This document shows, one piece after another, positions 28,011-36,584 of a stretch of 64,000 nt of DNA. Both the position numbers and the translations under genes were made by a program. Location of the stretch: contig NZ_CP150300.1 in NCBI RefSeq assembly GCF_037991315.1, positions 3,658,001 through 3,722,000 on the forward strand. The letters run 5' to 3'. Below the pieces are notes generated by a model. That model saw only the letters and a program-made list of their open reading frames with translations. It had not been told where the DNA came from and did no database searches. Each line of letters opens with the position of its first letter. Position 1 is the stretch's first letter. Origin of the DNA: Paenibacillus sp. FSL H8-0079 (GTDB lineage Bacteria > Bacillota > Bacilli > Paenibacillales > Paenibacillaceae).

Positions 28011-28742
28011 GTGGAATATACGCCAAAGTTATCATCCAAAGCCGGTTTGTCGCCTGCTGCGAACAGTCTGTCTTCCATGAACAAGCAGTCTTCCTCAGCC
28101 CGGGATGCGGTGTACGTCACGCTTAAAAAGCTGATTTTGAGTTTGAAGCTGCCTCCGGGAACAGCCATTTCAGAGAAGGACATTTCGCTGGAGTTCCAGG
28201 TCAGCCGGACACCCGTTCGAGAAAGTTTTGTGAGACTTGCCCAGGAAGGTTTGCTGGAAGTGTATCCACAGCGTGGCACATACGTCTCCCTGATCCAGCT
28301 CGATCTGGTTGAGGAAGCAAGGTTCATGCGTGAACAGCTCGAACGAGCCGTAATTAGACTCGCCTGTGAGAACTTTCCTGACGAACAGATGGTGGCACTT
28401 GAACAGAATCTTGCACGTCAACAGGAATGCAGAGTCAATCCGGATGATGAACGAATGTTCCAATTGGATGAGGAATTCCATAGCACTCTTTTTGCAGGCT
28501 GTAACAAAAGCAACACCTGGACTGTCATCCAGCAGATGAATGTGCATTTGAATCGCAGTCGCATGCTTCGCCTGTCCTCGGATTACCAGTGGGATCATCT
28601 GATCGAACAGCACAGGTCCATGGTCCAGGCTATACAAGAGCATGATGCCCAGACGGCAGAGCGACTAATGCAGGAACACCTGCATTTAACTGTGACCGAT
28701 TTGGCTGTCCTGCAGGATACATATCCATCCTATTTTCAATGA
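28011..28742 (+). CDS. GntR-family regulator with FCD domain (UxuR/ExuR-like)
   Basis: A 243-residue regulator: winged helix at about 30-95 (VSRTPVRESFVRLAQEGLLEVYPQRGTYV) and an all-helical FCD effector domain at about 100-235. The FCD metal/ligand pattern is visible as D-x-x-F-H in DEEFHSTLF and H-x-x-L in EHRSMVQAI. The start is GTG at 28011, 8 bp after AAGGAG. It lies directly before uxuA-uxuB, so it most likely controls hexuronate breakdown and responds to a hexuronate or mannonate. Confidence 0.9.
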   Translation: MEYTPKLSSKAGLSPAANSLSSMNKQSSSARDAVYVTLKKLILSLKLPPGTAISEKDISLEFQVSRTPVRESFVRLAQEGLLEVYPQRGTYVSLIQLDLVEEARFMREQLERAVIRLACENFPDEQMVALEQNLARQQECRVNPDDERMFQLDEEFHSTLFAGCNKSNTWTVIQQMNVHLNRSRMLRLSSDYQWDHLIEQHRSMVQAIQEHDAQTAERLMQEHLHLTVTDLAVLQDTYPSYFQ

Positions 28743-28782
28743 CTGAATTCTTCTTACTACTATTCATGATGAGGTGAACGTG

Positions 28783-29850
28783 ATGAGAATGGTGTTTCGC
28801 TGGTTTGGCGAAGGCAATGATACGGTAACACTGGATCACATCCGGCAGATTCCGGGTGTTGAAGGTATTGTGTGGGCGCTGCACGATGTTCCTGCTGGCG
28901 AGGAATGGCCGATGGACAAAATACTCGCTGTCAAAGCGGCAGCAGACAAGGCCGGGTTACATCTGGATGTCGTTGAGAGTGTGAACATCCATGAGGATAT
29001 CAAGTTGGGCCTGCCATCAAGGGATAAATACATTGCAAACTACATTAAAACGATGGAAAAACTGGCTCAGGTGGGTGTAAAGGTCATCTGTTACAACTTT
29101 ATGCCGATCTTCGACTGGCTACGTACCGATCTGCATAAGGAGATGGAAGATGGCTCCACTGCTCTCTTCTATGAGAATAGCAAGATTGAAAATATTGAAC
29201 CGCTGGAGCTGGTTCGACGCATTACCGAAAACTCCGCACTCACCATGCCAGGTTGGGAACCAGAACGATTGCAGTATTTAACAGGTCTGTTTGAAGCCTA
29301 CAAGGATGTGACCGAGGAGCATATGTGGGAGCACGCGCGTTATTTCCTGCAAGAGATTATGCCTACAGCCGAACGGCTGGGAATCCGAATGGCGATCCAT
29401 CCGGATGACCCGCCATGGCCAATCTTTGGATTACCGAAGATTATTACGAGTCAGGAGAATGTTCGCAAATATCTGAATCTTTATGATAGCCCTTACAATA
29501 GCGTGACGTTGTGCAGTGGCTCTTTGGGAGCGAATGCCGACAATGACATTATCGGGATGATTCACGAGTTCAAGGATCGGATTCCATTTGCCCATATTCG
29601 TAATGTCAAAATCTATGATAACGGCGATTTTATCGAAACATCACACCGCAGTCAGGATGGAAGTGTCGACATTGCGGGGGTTGTTGAGGCTTATCACGAT
29701 ATCGGTTATGAAGGTTATGCACGGCCCGACCACGGTCGTCATCTCTGGGGAGAACAATGCCGACCTGGTTATGGACTCTATGACCGGGCTCTAGGAATCA
29801 TGTATCTATGGGGCGTCTGGGATTCCTTGCAAAGGAGGGCAAAAGCATGA
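28783..29850 (+). CDS. uxuA: D-mannonate dehydratase
   Basis: A 355-residue enzyme that converts D-mannonate to 2-keto-3-deoxygluconate. Family features are [18 protein letters not shown] near the start, [10 protein letters not shown] in the middle, and [11 protein letters not shown] near the end, which supply the metal and active-site residues. GAGGTGAA precedes the ATG at 28783; an upstream GTG at 28774 is too close to it. The stop overlaps the uxuB start by 4 bp. With uxuB and aguA it forms the glucuronic acid branch of glucuronoxylan use; no uronate isomerase (uxaC) is in this window. Confidence 0.95.
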   Translation: MRMVFRWFGEGNDTVTLDHIRQIPGVEGIVWALHDVPAGEEWPMDKILAVKAAADKAGLHLDVVESVNIHEDIKLGLPSRDKYIANYIKTMEKLAQVGVKVICYNFMPIFDWLRTDLHKEMEDGSTALFYENSKIENIEPLELVRRITENSALTMPGWEPERLQYLTGLFEAYKDVTEEHMWEHARYFLQEIMPTAERLGIRMAIHPDDPPWPIFGLPKIITSQENVRKYLNLYDSPYNSVTLCSGSLGANADNDIIGMIHEFKDRIPFAHIRNVKIYDNGDFIETSHRSQDGSVDIAGVVEAYHDIGYEGYARPDHGRHLWGEQCRPGYGLYDRALGIMYLWGVWDSLQRRAKA

Positions 29851-30710
29851 GTGAACGTCAATATGAACGCTCATCTCGTCTAGAAGGCAGAACGGCTGTA
29901 ATCACCGGCGGTGCTGGAGTACTCTGCCGCTCCATGGCTGAGGAACTTGCGCGGCACGGTGCAAGTGTAGCCATCCTGAACCGTACTGTGTCTAAGGGTC
30001 AGGAGGTTGTAGCTGCAATTGAAGCTGCCGGTGGCCGAGCGATTGCTATCGCCTGTGATGTAACCCAGGCCGATAGTGTGCAAGCAGCGGCAGATACGGT
30101 GCTGGAACAGCTTGGGCCCTGTGATATTCTCATTAATGGCGCTGGTGGCAATAACGCCAGTGCTAATACTACGAATGAAATATTCAGATTGGAAGATCTG
30201 GAACAGAGCGACATCACGACGTTTTTCGATGTGAGTGTAGAGGGATTTCGGCAGGTGATGGATCTGAATTTTGTCGGTTCTCTCATTCCCACTCAAATCT
30301 TTGCAAGACATATGATTGAGCGTGATGTTCCGGCAACGGTCATCAATATTTCTTCGATGAGTGCCCCGTCGCCCATGACTAAAGTTCCTGCGTACAGTGC
30401 TGCCAAGGCAGCGATTAACAACTTTACGCAATGGCTCGCCGTTCATCTGGCTGAATCCGGTATTCGTGTCAACGCCATTGCACCCGGGTTCTTCCTGACC
30501 GAGCAGAACCGTAATCTATTACTGCAACCAGACGGCTCTCCGACGGAACGTTCCAGTAAAATTATTGCGCATACTCCCATGCGCCGCTTCGGTAAGCCGG
30601 AGGATCTGCTGGGCACATTAATGTGGCTTGCGGATGAAAGACAATCCGGCTTCGTCACTGGCACAGTCATTCCGGTAGATGGCGGATTTATGGCATATTC
30701 CGGTGTTTAA
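29847..30710 (+). CDS. uxuB: D-mannonate oxidoreductase (fructuronate reductase), SDR type
   Basis: A 287-residue SDR that reduces fructuronate to mannonate. Cofactor motif TGGAGVLC, then N-G-A-G-G-N-N-A, and catalytic Y-S-A-A-K. The long insertion after NGAGGNN and the placement after uxuA fit the Bacillus YjmF/UxuB type rather than the long-chain E. coli UxuB. AGGAGG precedes the ATG, which overlaps the uxuA stop. A terminator follows at 30761. Confidence 0.92.
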   Translation: MSERQYERSSRLEGRTAVITGGAGVLCRSMAEELARHGASVAILNRTVSKGQEVVAAIEAAGGRAIAIACDVTQADSVQAAADTVLEQLGPCDILINGAGGNNASANTTNEIFRLEDLEQSDITTFFDVSVEGFRQVMDLNFVGSLIPTQIFARHMIERDVPATVINISSMSAPSPMTKVPAYSAAKAAINNFTQWLAVHLAESGIRVNAIAPGFFLTEQNRNLLLQPDGSPTERSSKIIAHTPMRRFGKPEDLLGTLMWLADERQSGFVTGTVIPVDGGFMAYSGV

Positions 30711-30760
30711 CGATTAACGTGTAAATGAATCAGTTCAACTAATATAGAGAATTTATAGAG

Positions 30761-30798
30761 ACCGAAGCTTGGGATACTTACCCAGGTTTCGGTTTTTT
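30761..30798 (+). terminator. Terminator of the uxu operon
   Basis: ACCGAA-GCTTGGG and CCCAGGT-TTCGGT form a stem with a seven-base loop, then a run of T. Confidence 0.8.
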
Positions 30799-30917
30799 GC
30801 GTTCAAGCATAAGATCATCCAGCGTAGGAAAAGCTTGTTATAATACGTGTTCAAAAGCAAACTTTTTAAACAACCTCTTAATAGAGCAACGGTGAAATAA
30901 AGGAAGGTGATACATAT

Positions 30918-31646
30918 ATGATGGAAGAAACATGGGTTGTTGCCGTGCGGTCTATTATTGCCTTTCTGACCCTGATCATTTACACAAGGGTGCTGGGCAA
31001 GCAGCAGATGGGTAACTTGACGTATTTTGATTACATTAACGGTATCACAATCGGTTCCATTGCGGGTACGTTTGCAACCGATCTCTCGTCCAAGGCGTGG
31101 ATTCATTTTGTGGCCTTGACCATTTTCACAATCATTACGATCATCTTTCAGTATATTACGCTGAAAAATCGCACCATCTCCAAACTGATGGACTCTGATC
31201 CCACATTGATCATCCAGAACGGTAAAATTCTCGAACAGAACCTGAGTAAAATGCGAGTCAAATTTGATGAGTTGACTATGATGCTGCGGCAAAAAGATGT
31301 ATTTGATATTACGACTTTGGATTATGCGATTCTGGAACCGGACGGCAGCCTTTCAGTTGTTTTGAAACCTGAGAATCAACCGGTAACCGCGAAAGACATG
31401 CATATGCACCCGCCCAAGAGCAAGCTGATGACCGAGATTATCATTGATGGCCTGCTGATTAAGCAAAATCTGGAGGAAAGAAACAAAGATACTAACTGGC
31501 TCAGTGAACAGCTAAAAAAGCAAAACATTACGATACAGGATATCGCTTTTGCCGCCATATTACCCAATGACAAATTGTATGTGGATCTGTTCAAGGATAA
31601 GATCATCGAAAAAATCGACATGGGCGATTATGAAGGGCCTTTCTAA
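30918..31646 (+). CDS. DUF421 membrane protein (YetF/YrbG-like)
   Basis: A 242-residue protein with three N-terminal transmembrane helices (about 7-27, 37-55, 62-80) and a cytosolic C-terminal domain with the family patterns G-K-x-Q-M-G-N-L-T-x-x-D-Y, P-T-L-I-I-x-N-G and LDYAILEPDGSLSV. Function is unknown; in Bacillus related proteins affect spores or the envelope. Followed after 26 bp by a DUF4363 gene, its usual partner. Confidence 0.92.
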   Translation: MMEETWVVAVRSIIAFLTLIIYTRVLGKQQMGNLTYFDYINGITIGSIAGTFATDLSSKAWIHFVALTIFTIITIIFQYITLKNRTISKLMDSDPTLIIQNGKILEQNLSKMRVKFDELTMMLRQKDVFDITTLDYAILEPDGSLSVVLKPENQPVTAKDMHMHPPKSKLMTEIIIDGLLIKQNLEERNKDTNWLSEQLKKQNITIQDIAFAAILPNDKLYVDLFKDKIIEKIDMGDYEGPF

Positions 31647-31672
31647 ACTCTTTACATGAAGGAGGCGGTTGA

Positions 31673-32044
31673 ATGAAAACGCGTTTCTGGCTGCTATATG
31701 TGCTCCCGATCTTCCTCATTCTTGTATTCGTTGCGATTATGGCTAGCGGAGCCTTTCTCAAAAAGCCCTTTGGTACCGATGATCGCTTGCTTGAATCAGT
31801 ACAAATGTTGGAGAAACAGGTCGAGGGCCAAAACTGGACTGAAGCCAAGACTCAAATCAATTATGCAATGCAGGCTTGGGATAAAATCGTCAACCGCATT
31901 CAGTTCAGTGTGGAGCGTGAAGCGATTTATGATATTCTGGGCACCCTCGCTCGGATGAAGGGCGGCGTTGCAGCAGAGGATGATAAGGCGATTATGGAAG
32001 AGATTTATTACTTTTATGTATTATGGGATAATCTTGGTGATTAG
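31673..32044 (+). CDS. DUF4363 family protein
   Basis: A 123-residue protein with one N-terminal transmembrane helix (about 6-26) and a helical, probably extracellular or periplasm-facing domain rich in charged residues. GGAGG precedes the ATG. The DUF421-DUF4363 pair is common in Bacillales, so the two products probably act together; the role is unknown. Ends before a bidirectional terminator. Confidence 0.85.
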   Translation: MKTRFWLLYVLPIFLILVFVAIMASGAFLKKPFGTDDRLLESVQMLEKQVEGQNWTEAKTQINYAMQAWDKIVNRIQFSVEREAIYDILGTLARMKGGVAAEDDKAIMEEIYYFYVLWDNLGD

Positions 32045-32096
32045 GTTCAATATCTTTAATATCAGACTTTAATATCAGATGTACGTCCAAAAACAA

Positions 32097-32132
32097 AAGG
32101 CACTTTCCTTTTATGAAGAAAGGAAGTGCCTT
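32097..32132. terminator. Bidirectional terminator
   Basis: AAGGCAC-TTTCCTT and AAGGAAGTGCCTT, one bulge, between the convergent DUF4363 and M50-like genes, with T-rich flanks on both strands. Confidence 0.8.
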
Positions 32133-32159
32133 CTTTGCTTTTACATAACTTTATATCCG

Positions 32160-32870
32160 TTACGCTCTTCGTAATCCCCGAGACCGTGACGATCGCGAAG
32201 TGCCTTCTTTGCGGAAAAAGAGAGTGAGCGCTCTGTTCGCACACCACAGTGCAAATAGAGCAAACAACGTGCCCCAGAACAGCGCGGGAAGGAATGTCTG
32301 TTGAGCGAGATTCGCTGCATCCCCTGCCCGTGAAGGCTGAGTCCAGGACATAAATCCAACGTATACAGCACTAACAACGGACTCTTCGAGTGTAAGAAAC
32401 GCCAGTAACAGATAATAGAACTTCACGATCTTGGCGCCAAAAATCATAATGACCACATTCAGAACGATGAACCCGGTCAACCATAACATGCCGAACTCCC
32501 CTCTTACATATAACAGGAGTGACACCAGAGCTACAGCCGTCATAATCCCAAGTCCCCACATATGCAAGCCTTTGCGGTATAAGTAGAACAATAGCCAGGC
32601 GAACAGTGATGCACTGATATATCCCGCCAGAGAAACCAGGATCGATCTGCCTGGCGTCAGCATGGACGAATAGGTCACGCCGCTATGATCAGCGTACAAT
32701 TCAATCCGCAGCACTTTACCGGACAGTACCAGTGTCATTAGTGCATGACCGAATTCGTGAATCATCGTATCCAGGTTACGGAACAAGGACGAGAATGGAA
32801 TGAATCGTGTTAGAAAGACGGAGCCTAGCAGAAACAGTATCGTTTTGACCCACTTATTCAATCGTGCCAT
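32160..32870 (-). CDS. M50-like membrane metalloprotease
   Basis: A 236-residue protein with about six hydrophobic segments. H38-E-F-G-H (residues 38-42) in the second segment is the HExxH zinc motif of M50 peptidases. Later small-residue and Asn positions that supply the third ligand are not clear to me. It lacks a PDZ domain, so it resembles the short M50B-like group found in Bacilli. The ATG at 32870 lies directly against GGAGGT with no spacing; the TTG at 32861 would have 9 bp and may be the real start. Substrate is unknown. Confidence 0.75.
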   Translation of the reverse strand: MARLNKWVKTILFLLGSVFLTRFIPFSSLFRNLDTMIHEFGHALMTLVLSGKVLRIELYADHSGVTYSSMLTPGRSILVSLAGYISASLFAWLLFYLYRKGLHMWGLGIMTAVALVSLLLYVRGEFGMLWLTGFIVLNVVIMIFGAKIVKFYYLLLAFLTLEESVVSAVYVGFMSWTQPSRAGDAANLAQQTFLPALFWGTLFALFALWCANRALTLFFRKEGTSRSSRSRGLRRA

Positions 32871-32916
32871 ACCTCCTTTACCTTCAAGTAAACAATCAAT
32901 TAAACAAGCCTATCCT

Positions 32917-33399
32917 TTATACTACGCTTTTTTCACTCGATTCGTTTCGGCTTCCAAACTGTAGGGCACAGTGCTCCATCCACCAGCAGAAGCTTCGATT
33001 GTGTCCAATGAAAAAAGAAGACAGATCATAGCGGCCCTTTTCGGCCTCTAACGTAACGAGCAGTCGATTCCGCATCCGACGGAGAGCATAGTGCACGAAT
33101 TGATCTGCAACCTCACTTTGTATCAGGGTAACATAAGCATAAAGGGAATGATCAACAGGTTCATCAAGCGGACTCACCCCTGCACATGAAAATTCCGTCC
33201 TCACGCCCGCACTCTGAAGTATGGACAATGCCTTCACGAGTTCGGCATCGACTTCAACACCGTTCCAAATCTCTGTTTTCTTCGCGGAAACCGTATGTTT
33301 GTCACGTTCCGTCCAGTGCATCAGCTCCAGCTTGCGTCGTCTCCACAGATGAGCAGGCTGTTCACTTAACAGCACTTCAGGTTCCTCATTTAAACTCAT
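32917..33399 (-). CDS. Hypothetical protein, conserved-looking
   Basis: A 160-residue soluble protein. Notable segments are LVKALSILQSAGVRTEFSCAGVS around 54-76 and SSFFIGHNRSFCWWMEHCAL around 127-146, which has three Trp/Phe and a Cys pair. The G-x-x-T-x-F-S-C-x-G pattern recalls small proteins that present a Cys near a loop, but I do not recognise a named family with certainty. AGGAGG lies 7 bp before the ATG. Single gene between the protease and znuA. Confidence 0.65.
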   Translation of the reverse strand: MSLNEEPEVLLSEQPAHLWRRRKLELMHWTERDKHTVSAKKTEIWNGVEVDAELVKALSILQSAGVRTEFSCAGVSPLDEPVDHSLYAYVTLIQSEVADQFVHYALRRMRNRLLVTLEAEKGRYDLSSFFIGHNRSFCWWMEHCALQFGSRNESSEKSVV

Positions 33400-33447
33400 G
33401 CAATGTGTCCTCCTGTTCTCCTCGATCCGGTCACCTTATTCAACAAA

Positions 33448-33509
33448 GAGAGAGCACATCACTGTGCTCTCTGCTTTGCAAAAAGGCAAAGGAATGGCGA
33501 TCCATTCCT
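33448..33509 (-). terminator. Two hairpins downstream of znuA
   Basis: Reading on the minus strand after the znuA stop: AGGAATGG and CCATTCCT (33490-33509) followed by a T-rich run, a likely terminator. A second stem AGAGAGCACA and TGTGCTCTCT lies at 33449-33472. Confidence 0.6.
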
Positions 33510-33564
33510 CAGCATGTTGTATTATTGTACCTTTTTCGGTGAGAGGCATCAAATCGATCTTTTA

Positions 33565-34683
33565 TTATTCGTTCAGCGCCAGTTTCAGAGCCTCCAAATT
33601 TTGTCTCATCACGCTGATGTAGTCCATTCCCACCGCGATCTCTTCCTCGGTAAGTCCCTCAATCGGGTTCAATACGGCCGTTTTGGCTCCCACTTCACTT
33701 GCGATCGTCTCAGACACTTTGGATGAAACCAATGTTTCGAAGAAAATGGTCTTCACCTGATGCTCTTTCGCAAAATCAATGACAGATGCCATCTGTGCTG
33801 CCGAAGGTTCTTGCTCAGGAGACAATCCTGCGATGGGCACCTGTTGCAATCCATATTCCTTGGCAAGGTAGCCAAATGCAGCGTGTTGTGTGATGAAATC
33901 TTTACGTTTGCTATCCGTCACAGCCGCCTTGAAGTCCTGATCCAGTGACTCCAGTTGAGCAATGTAAGCATCTGCATTCTGCTTGAACTGTTCAGCATGT
34001 TCCGGGGCAGCCTGCGCCAAACCTGCTTCAATATTGCGCACCTCCTTTACAGCCAATGCAGGTGACAGCCATACGTGGGGATCGAGTCCACCGTGATCGT
34101 GATCATGTCCTGCTTCAGCCTCTGCGTCATGATCATGGTCGTGTTCTTCCGTAGTCGCTTCATCCGCATGATCGTGATCATGTGCTTCCCCAGCGGATTC
34201 ATCGGCATGGTCATGCGTATCCGTTCCCTCGGAATCTTCATGTCCATGATCATGCTCATCTTCTGTACCTTCAAGCAGGTTAATTCCTTTGCTCGCTTCC
34301 ACCTGAATGAGTGAAGCATTGCTCAGACTTCCGGTGACCTGATCAATCCAAGATTCCATGCCCGCACCGTTGTATACAAGCACGTCCGCTTTTTCAATGC
34401 TGGCAATATCTTGTGGTGTGGGCTCCCAATCATGAGGCTCCATTCCTGCTGGAACGAGTGTATGCACATCGGCCAGATCACCTGCCACATTTTTGGTGAA
34501 CTCATACATCGGATAGAAGCTGACCTGCACGTTTAATTTAGCTGCTTCACTCTCTACGGGTACCGTATTACCGGCACCCGTAGAACTTGTATTTGCATCA
34601 GAAGCGGATTTTTGTCCGCAGCCTGCGACGATAAGTGTGAGACTGAACAACAATCCGAGCGTAGCTTTTTTACTGAATTTCAT
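33565..34683 (-). CDS. znuA: Zinc ABC transporter substrate-binding lipoprotein
   Basis: A 372-residue lipoprotein with lipobox L-I-V-A-G-C22. It is a cluster 9 metal-binding protein: H84 in MEPHDWEP and H203 in DPHVWLSP are zinc ligands, with a further His in TQHAAFGYLA. Residues 144-198 form a long His/Asp/Glu-rich loop with repeated HDHDH, the hallmark of zinc-specific ZnuA/AdcA proteins. AGGAGG precedes the ATG at 34683; the start overlaps the permease gene by 14 bp. Third gene of the znuC-znuB-znuA unit under a Zur box. Confidence 0.95.
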   Translation of the reverse strand: MKFSKKATLGLLFSLTLIVAGCGQKSASDANTSSTGAGNTVPVESEAAKLNVQVSFYPMYEFTKNVAGDLADVHTLVPAGMEPHDWEPTPQDIASIEKADVLVYNGAGMESWIDQVTGSLSNASLIQVEASKGINLLEGTEDEHDHGHEDSEGTDTHDHADESAGEAHDHDHADEATTEEHDHDHDAEAEAGHDHDHGGLDPHVWLSPALAVKEVRNIEAGLAQAAPEHAEQFKQNADAYIAQLESLDQDFKAAVTDSKRKDFITQHAAFGYLAKEYGLQQVPIAGLSPEQEPSAAQMASVIDFAKEHQVKTIFFETLVSSKVSETIASEVGAKTAVLNPIEGLTEEEIAVGMDYISVMRQNLEALKLALNE

Positions 34684-35563
34684 GTGATGTATTCCTCCTA
34701 GAATGGTTGACCAGAATGATGTGCTGTGATTTCGTTTCTTTGCGATGGCGCTTGCGGTTATATCGTGCAATCAGCTTTTGCGCTGATATTCCAGTCAATA
34801 GGATGACCAACAGGATGAGCGCAATTGTTCCTCCCGGTGGTGTATTTAGATGGTAAGATGTTGTGAGCCCGCTAAAAATACCAATTAATCCTGTAATTAC
34901 CGCGACAACAATCGCTGCTGTAAAACTGCGAGACACTCTCAGTGCCAAGGCAGCAGGCAATACAATGAGAGCAGACACCAGCAACACACCGACGATCGGC
35001 ATGGCTGAAGCTACAGTCATTCCTGTCAGAATGGCAAATGCAAACGATAACCCTTTTACCTGAACGCCTCCAATGGAAGCTGTCTCTTCATCAAAGGTAA
35101 AGCTATAGAGCGGTCTCCGGAGTAAGATGAAAAAAAGTAAACCAATGACACATACACCTGCCATCATCCACAACTGAATATCGCTAACCGCGACAATAGA
35201 TCCGAATAAGTATGAGCTGAAGGTTTTGGACAGATTGGTTTTGAGACTCATCAACACTACAGCAAGAGCCAGTCCCGAAGTCATGATGATCGCCACAGGT
35301 ACCTCGCTGTAGGTTCGGTAACTTCGCCGCAGTTGTTCAACCAGTAATGCACCGATAATAGCAATGGCGAATCCGCAGATCACCGGGTTAAGATTCATGA
35401 CCGAACCGAGCGCAACCCCTGCCAGTGAGACATGGGATAACGTGTCCGCCATAAGGACCTGCCGCCTGAGCATCAGATAGACCCCAAGAATTGGAGCGAT
35501 GACTCCAATTAGTCCACCTGCCCAGAAGGCACGTTGCATGAATTCGTACTCAAACACTGCCAT
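34670..35563 (-). CDS. znuB: Zinc ABC transporter permease
   Basis: A permease of about 297 residues with some eight transmembrane helices, of the metal ABC-3 family (FWAGGLIGVIAPILGVYLMLRRQ, MADTLSHVSLAGVALG). GAGGA directly touches the ATG at 35563; a GTG at 35557 has better spacing (about 6 bp) and may be the true start. It overlaps znuC by about 50 bp and znuA by 14 bp, so translation is coupled. It forms the membrane channel for zinc import. Confidence 0.93.
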   Translation of the reverse strand: MAVFEYEFMQRAFWAGGLIGVIAPILGVYLMLRRQVLMADTLSHVSLAGVALGSVMNLNPVICGFAIAIIGALLVEQLRRSYRTYSEVPVAIIMTSGLALAVVLMSLKTNLSKTFSSYLFGSIVAVSDIQLWMMAGVCVIGLLFFILLRRPLYSFTFDEETASIGGVQVKGLSFAFAILTGMTVASAMPIVGVLLVSALIVLPAALALRVSRSFTAAIVVAVITGLIGIFSGLTTSYHLNTPPGGTIALILLVILLTGISAQKLIARYNRKRHRKETKSQHIILVNHSRRNTSHEIQ

Positions 35564-36216
35564 TCCTCACTTTCTTGCCGCTCCAGAGTAATCGTACGAT
35601 CCAATCGATTCCCCATCTCTTCCAGTCCGTGCGTAACCATAATAATCGTTAACCCATGAACATCAGCATAGTGGCGCATCAGATTGTAAAATCCTTCACG
35701 GCTGTGGCGGTCCATCCCCGTTGTTGGCTCATCCAGTACCAGAACCTGCGGTTGCCCAGCCATAGCTCTGGCAATACAGATCCGCTGCTTCTGTCCACCA
35801 GACAGCTCACCGACGCGCGTATTCCGATATTCCCACATACCAACTTCCCGCAAACTGCGTTCAACGATGGCATCCTGCTCTGCTGTGAAGCTTCGGAATA
35901 GTCCCAGCCTGGTGTAACACCCGGACCGGACCAGCTCATTCACCGTACTGGGAAATCCACTATTGAACGATGCCACCTGCTGGGGCACATAACCGATATT
36001 GGACTTGTTCCCACGTTTCAACTGCGGATTCATATGTATGGTGCCGCTCCAGGGCTTCAATAGCCCTAGTAGCAGCTTTAACAGGGTCGTTTTGGCAGAA
36101 CCATTGGGACCTGTGATGCCTATGAACTCTCCCACATGGATATCCAGCGACAGTTGATCAATGACCGGCTCTTTGCCATATCCAAATACAACATCACGCA
36201 TGGAGGATAGTATCAT
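35509..36216 (-). CDS. znuC: Zinc ABC transporter ATP-binding protein
   Basis: A 235-residue ABC ATPase: Walker A G-P-N-G-S-A-K-T (an Ala variant also seen in Firmicute AdcC proteins), signature L-S-G-G-Q, Walker B V-L-V-L-D-E-P, and the switch His in VTHGLEE. First gene of the zinc importer operon; a Zur box lies 15 bp upstream of the start, close enough to block initiation when zinc is sufficient. Its C-terminus overlaps znuB. Confidence 0.93.
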   Translation of the reverse strand: MILSSMRDVVFGYGKEPVIDQLSLDIHVGEFIGITGPNGSAKTTLLKLLLGLLKPWSGTIHMNPQLKRGNKSNIGYVPQQVASFNSGFPSTVNELVRSGCYTRLGLFRSFTAEQDAIVERSLREVGMWEYRNTRVGELSGGQKQRICIARAMAGQPQVLVLDEPTTGMDRHSREGFYNLMRHYADVHGLTIIMVTHGLEEMGNRLDRTITLERQESEEWQCLSTNSCNVPSGQVD

Positions 36217-36230
36217 GCCTTTCCCTCTTT

Positions 36231-36247
36231 TCGTAAATATTACGATT
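36231..36247. promoter_or_regulatory. Zur box upstream of znuC
   Basis: TCGTAA-ATA-TTACGA plus flanking TT, a perfect palindrome fitting the Bacillus Zur consensus TCGTAATnATTACGA. It lies between rpmG and znuC. Confidence 0.85.
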
Positions 36248-36265
36248 AAAAAATAACAAAAAAAT

Positions 36266-36415
36266 TTAGCGTGTTTCCCGATGGATCGTCATTTTCTTCA
36301 AACGAGGTGAGTACTTCTTCATCTCAAGTCTCTCTGGATGGTTACGTTTGTTCTTGGTTGTTGTGTAGTTGCGGTCCCCGCACTCGGTGCAGGCTAAGGT
36401 TACAATGACTCTCAT
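36266..36415 (-). CDS. rpmG: 50S ribosomal protein L33, cysteine-poor paralogue
   Basis: A 49-residue protein starting [17 protein letters not shown] and ending H-R-E-T-R. It is L33, but only one CxxC (C9-T-E-C12) is present; the second cysteine region reads K-K-Y-S-P-R-L, so the zinc ribbon cannot form normally. Such zinc-free L33 paralogues replace the zinc form during zinc shortage. A Zur box lies 21 bp upstream of the start, and the gene precedes znuC, both of which fit. GGAGGAAA precedes the ATG at 36415. Confidence 0.93.
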   Translation of the reverse strand: MRVIVTLACTECGDRNYTTTKNKRNHPERLEMKKYSPRLKKMTIHRETR

Positions 36416-36436
36416 GGTGGTTTCCTCCTCTTGTTT

Positions 36437-36455
36437 AATCGTAATTATTACTATT
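36437..36455. promoter_or_regulatory. Zur box upstream of rpmG
   Basis: AATCGTAAT-T-ATTACTATT, one mismatch from the palindromic consensus. It lies between the divergent rpmG and the stalk-domain gene and might influence both. Confidence 0.8.
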
Positions 36456-36584
36456 TAATGATATTAGCTGATGCTTTTTCGTTTGTCAACTCCATATCTG
36501 CGAAAGTAAAATTTTGTATCCATAATATAATTTCATATGATATACTGCTTTGGTATCATTATACTTTACCTACGGAGGAACTAG

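Noticed and set aside
27809..28327. N-terminal extension of the ArsR open frame
   Set aside because: It runs opposite the GntR gene and across its operator; a good ribosome binding site marks the start at 27808.
30753..31292. Minus-strand open frame opposite DUF421
   Set aside because: It overlaps a terminator and a conserved DUF421 gene in another frame.
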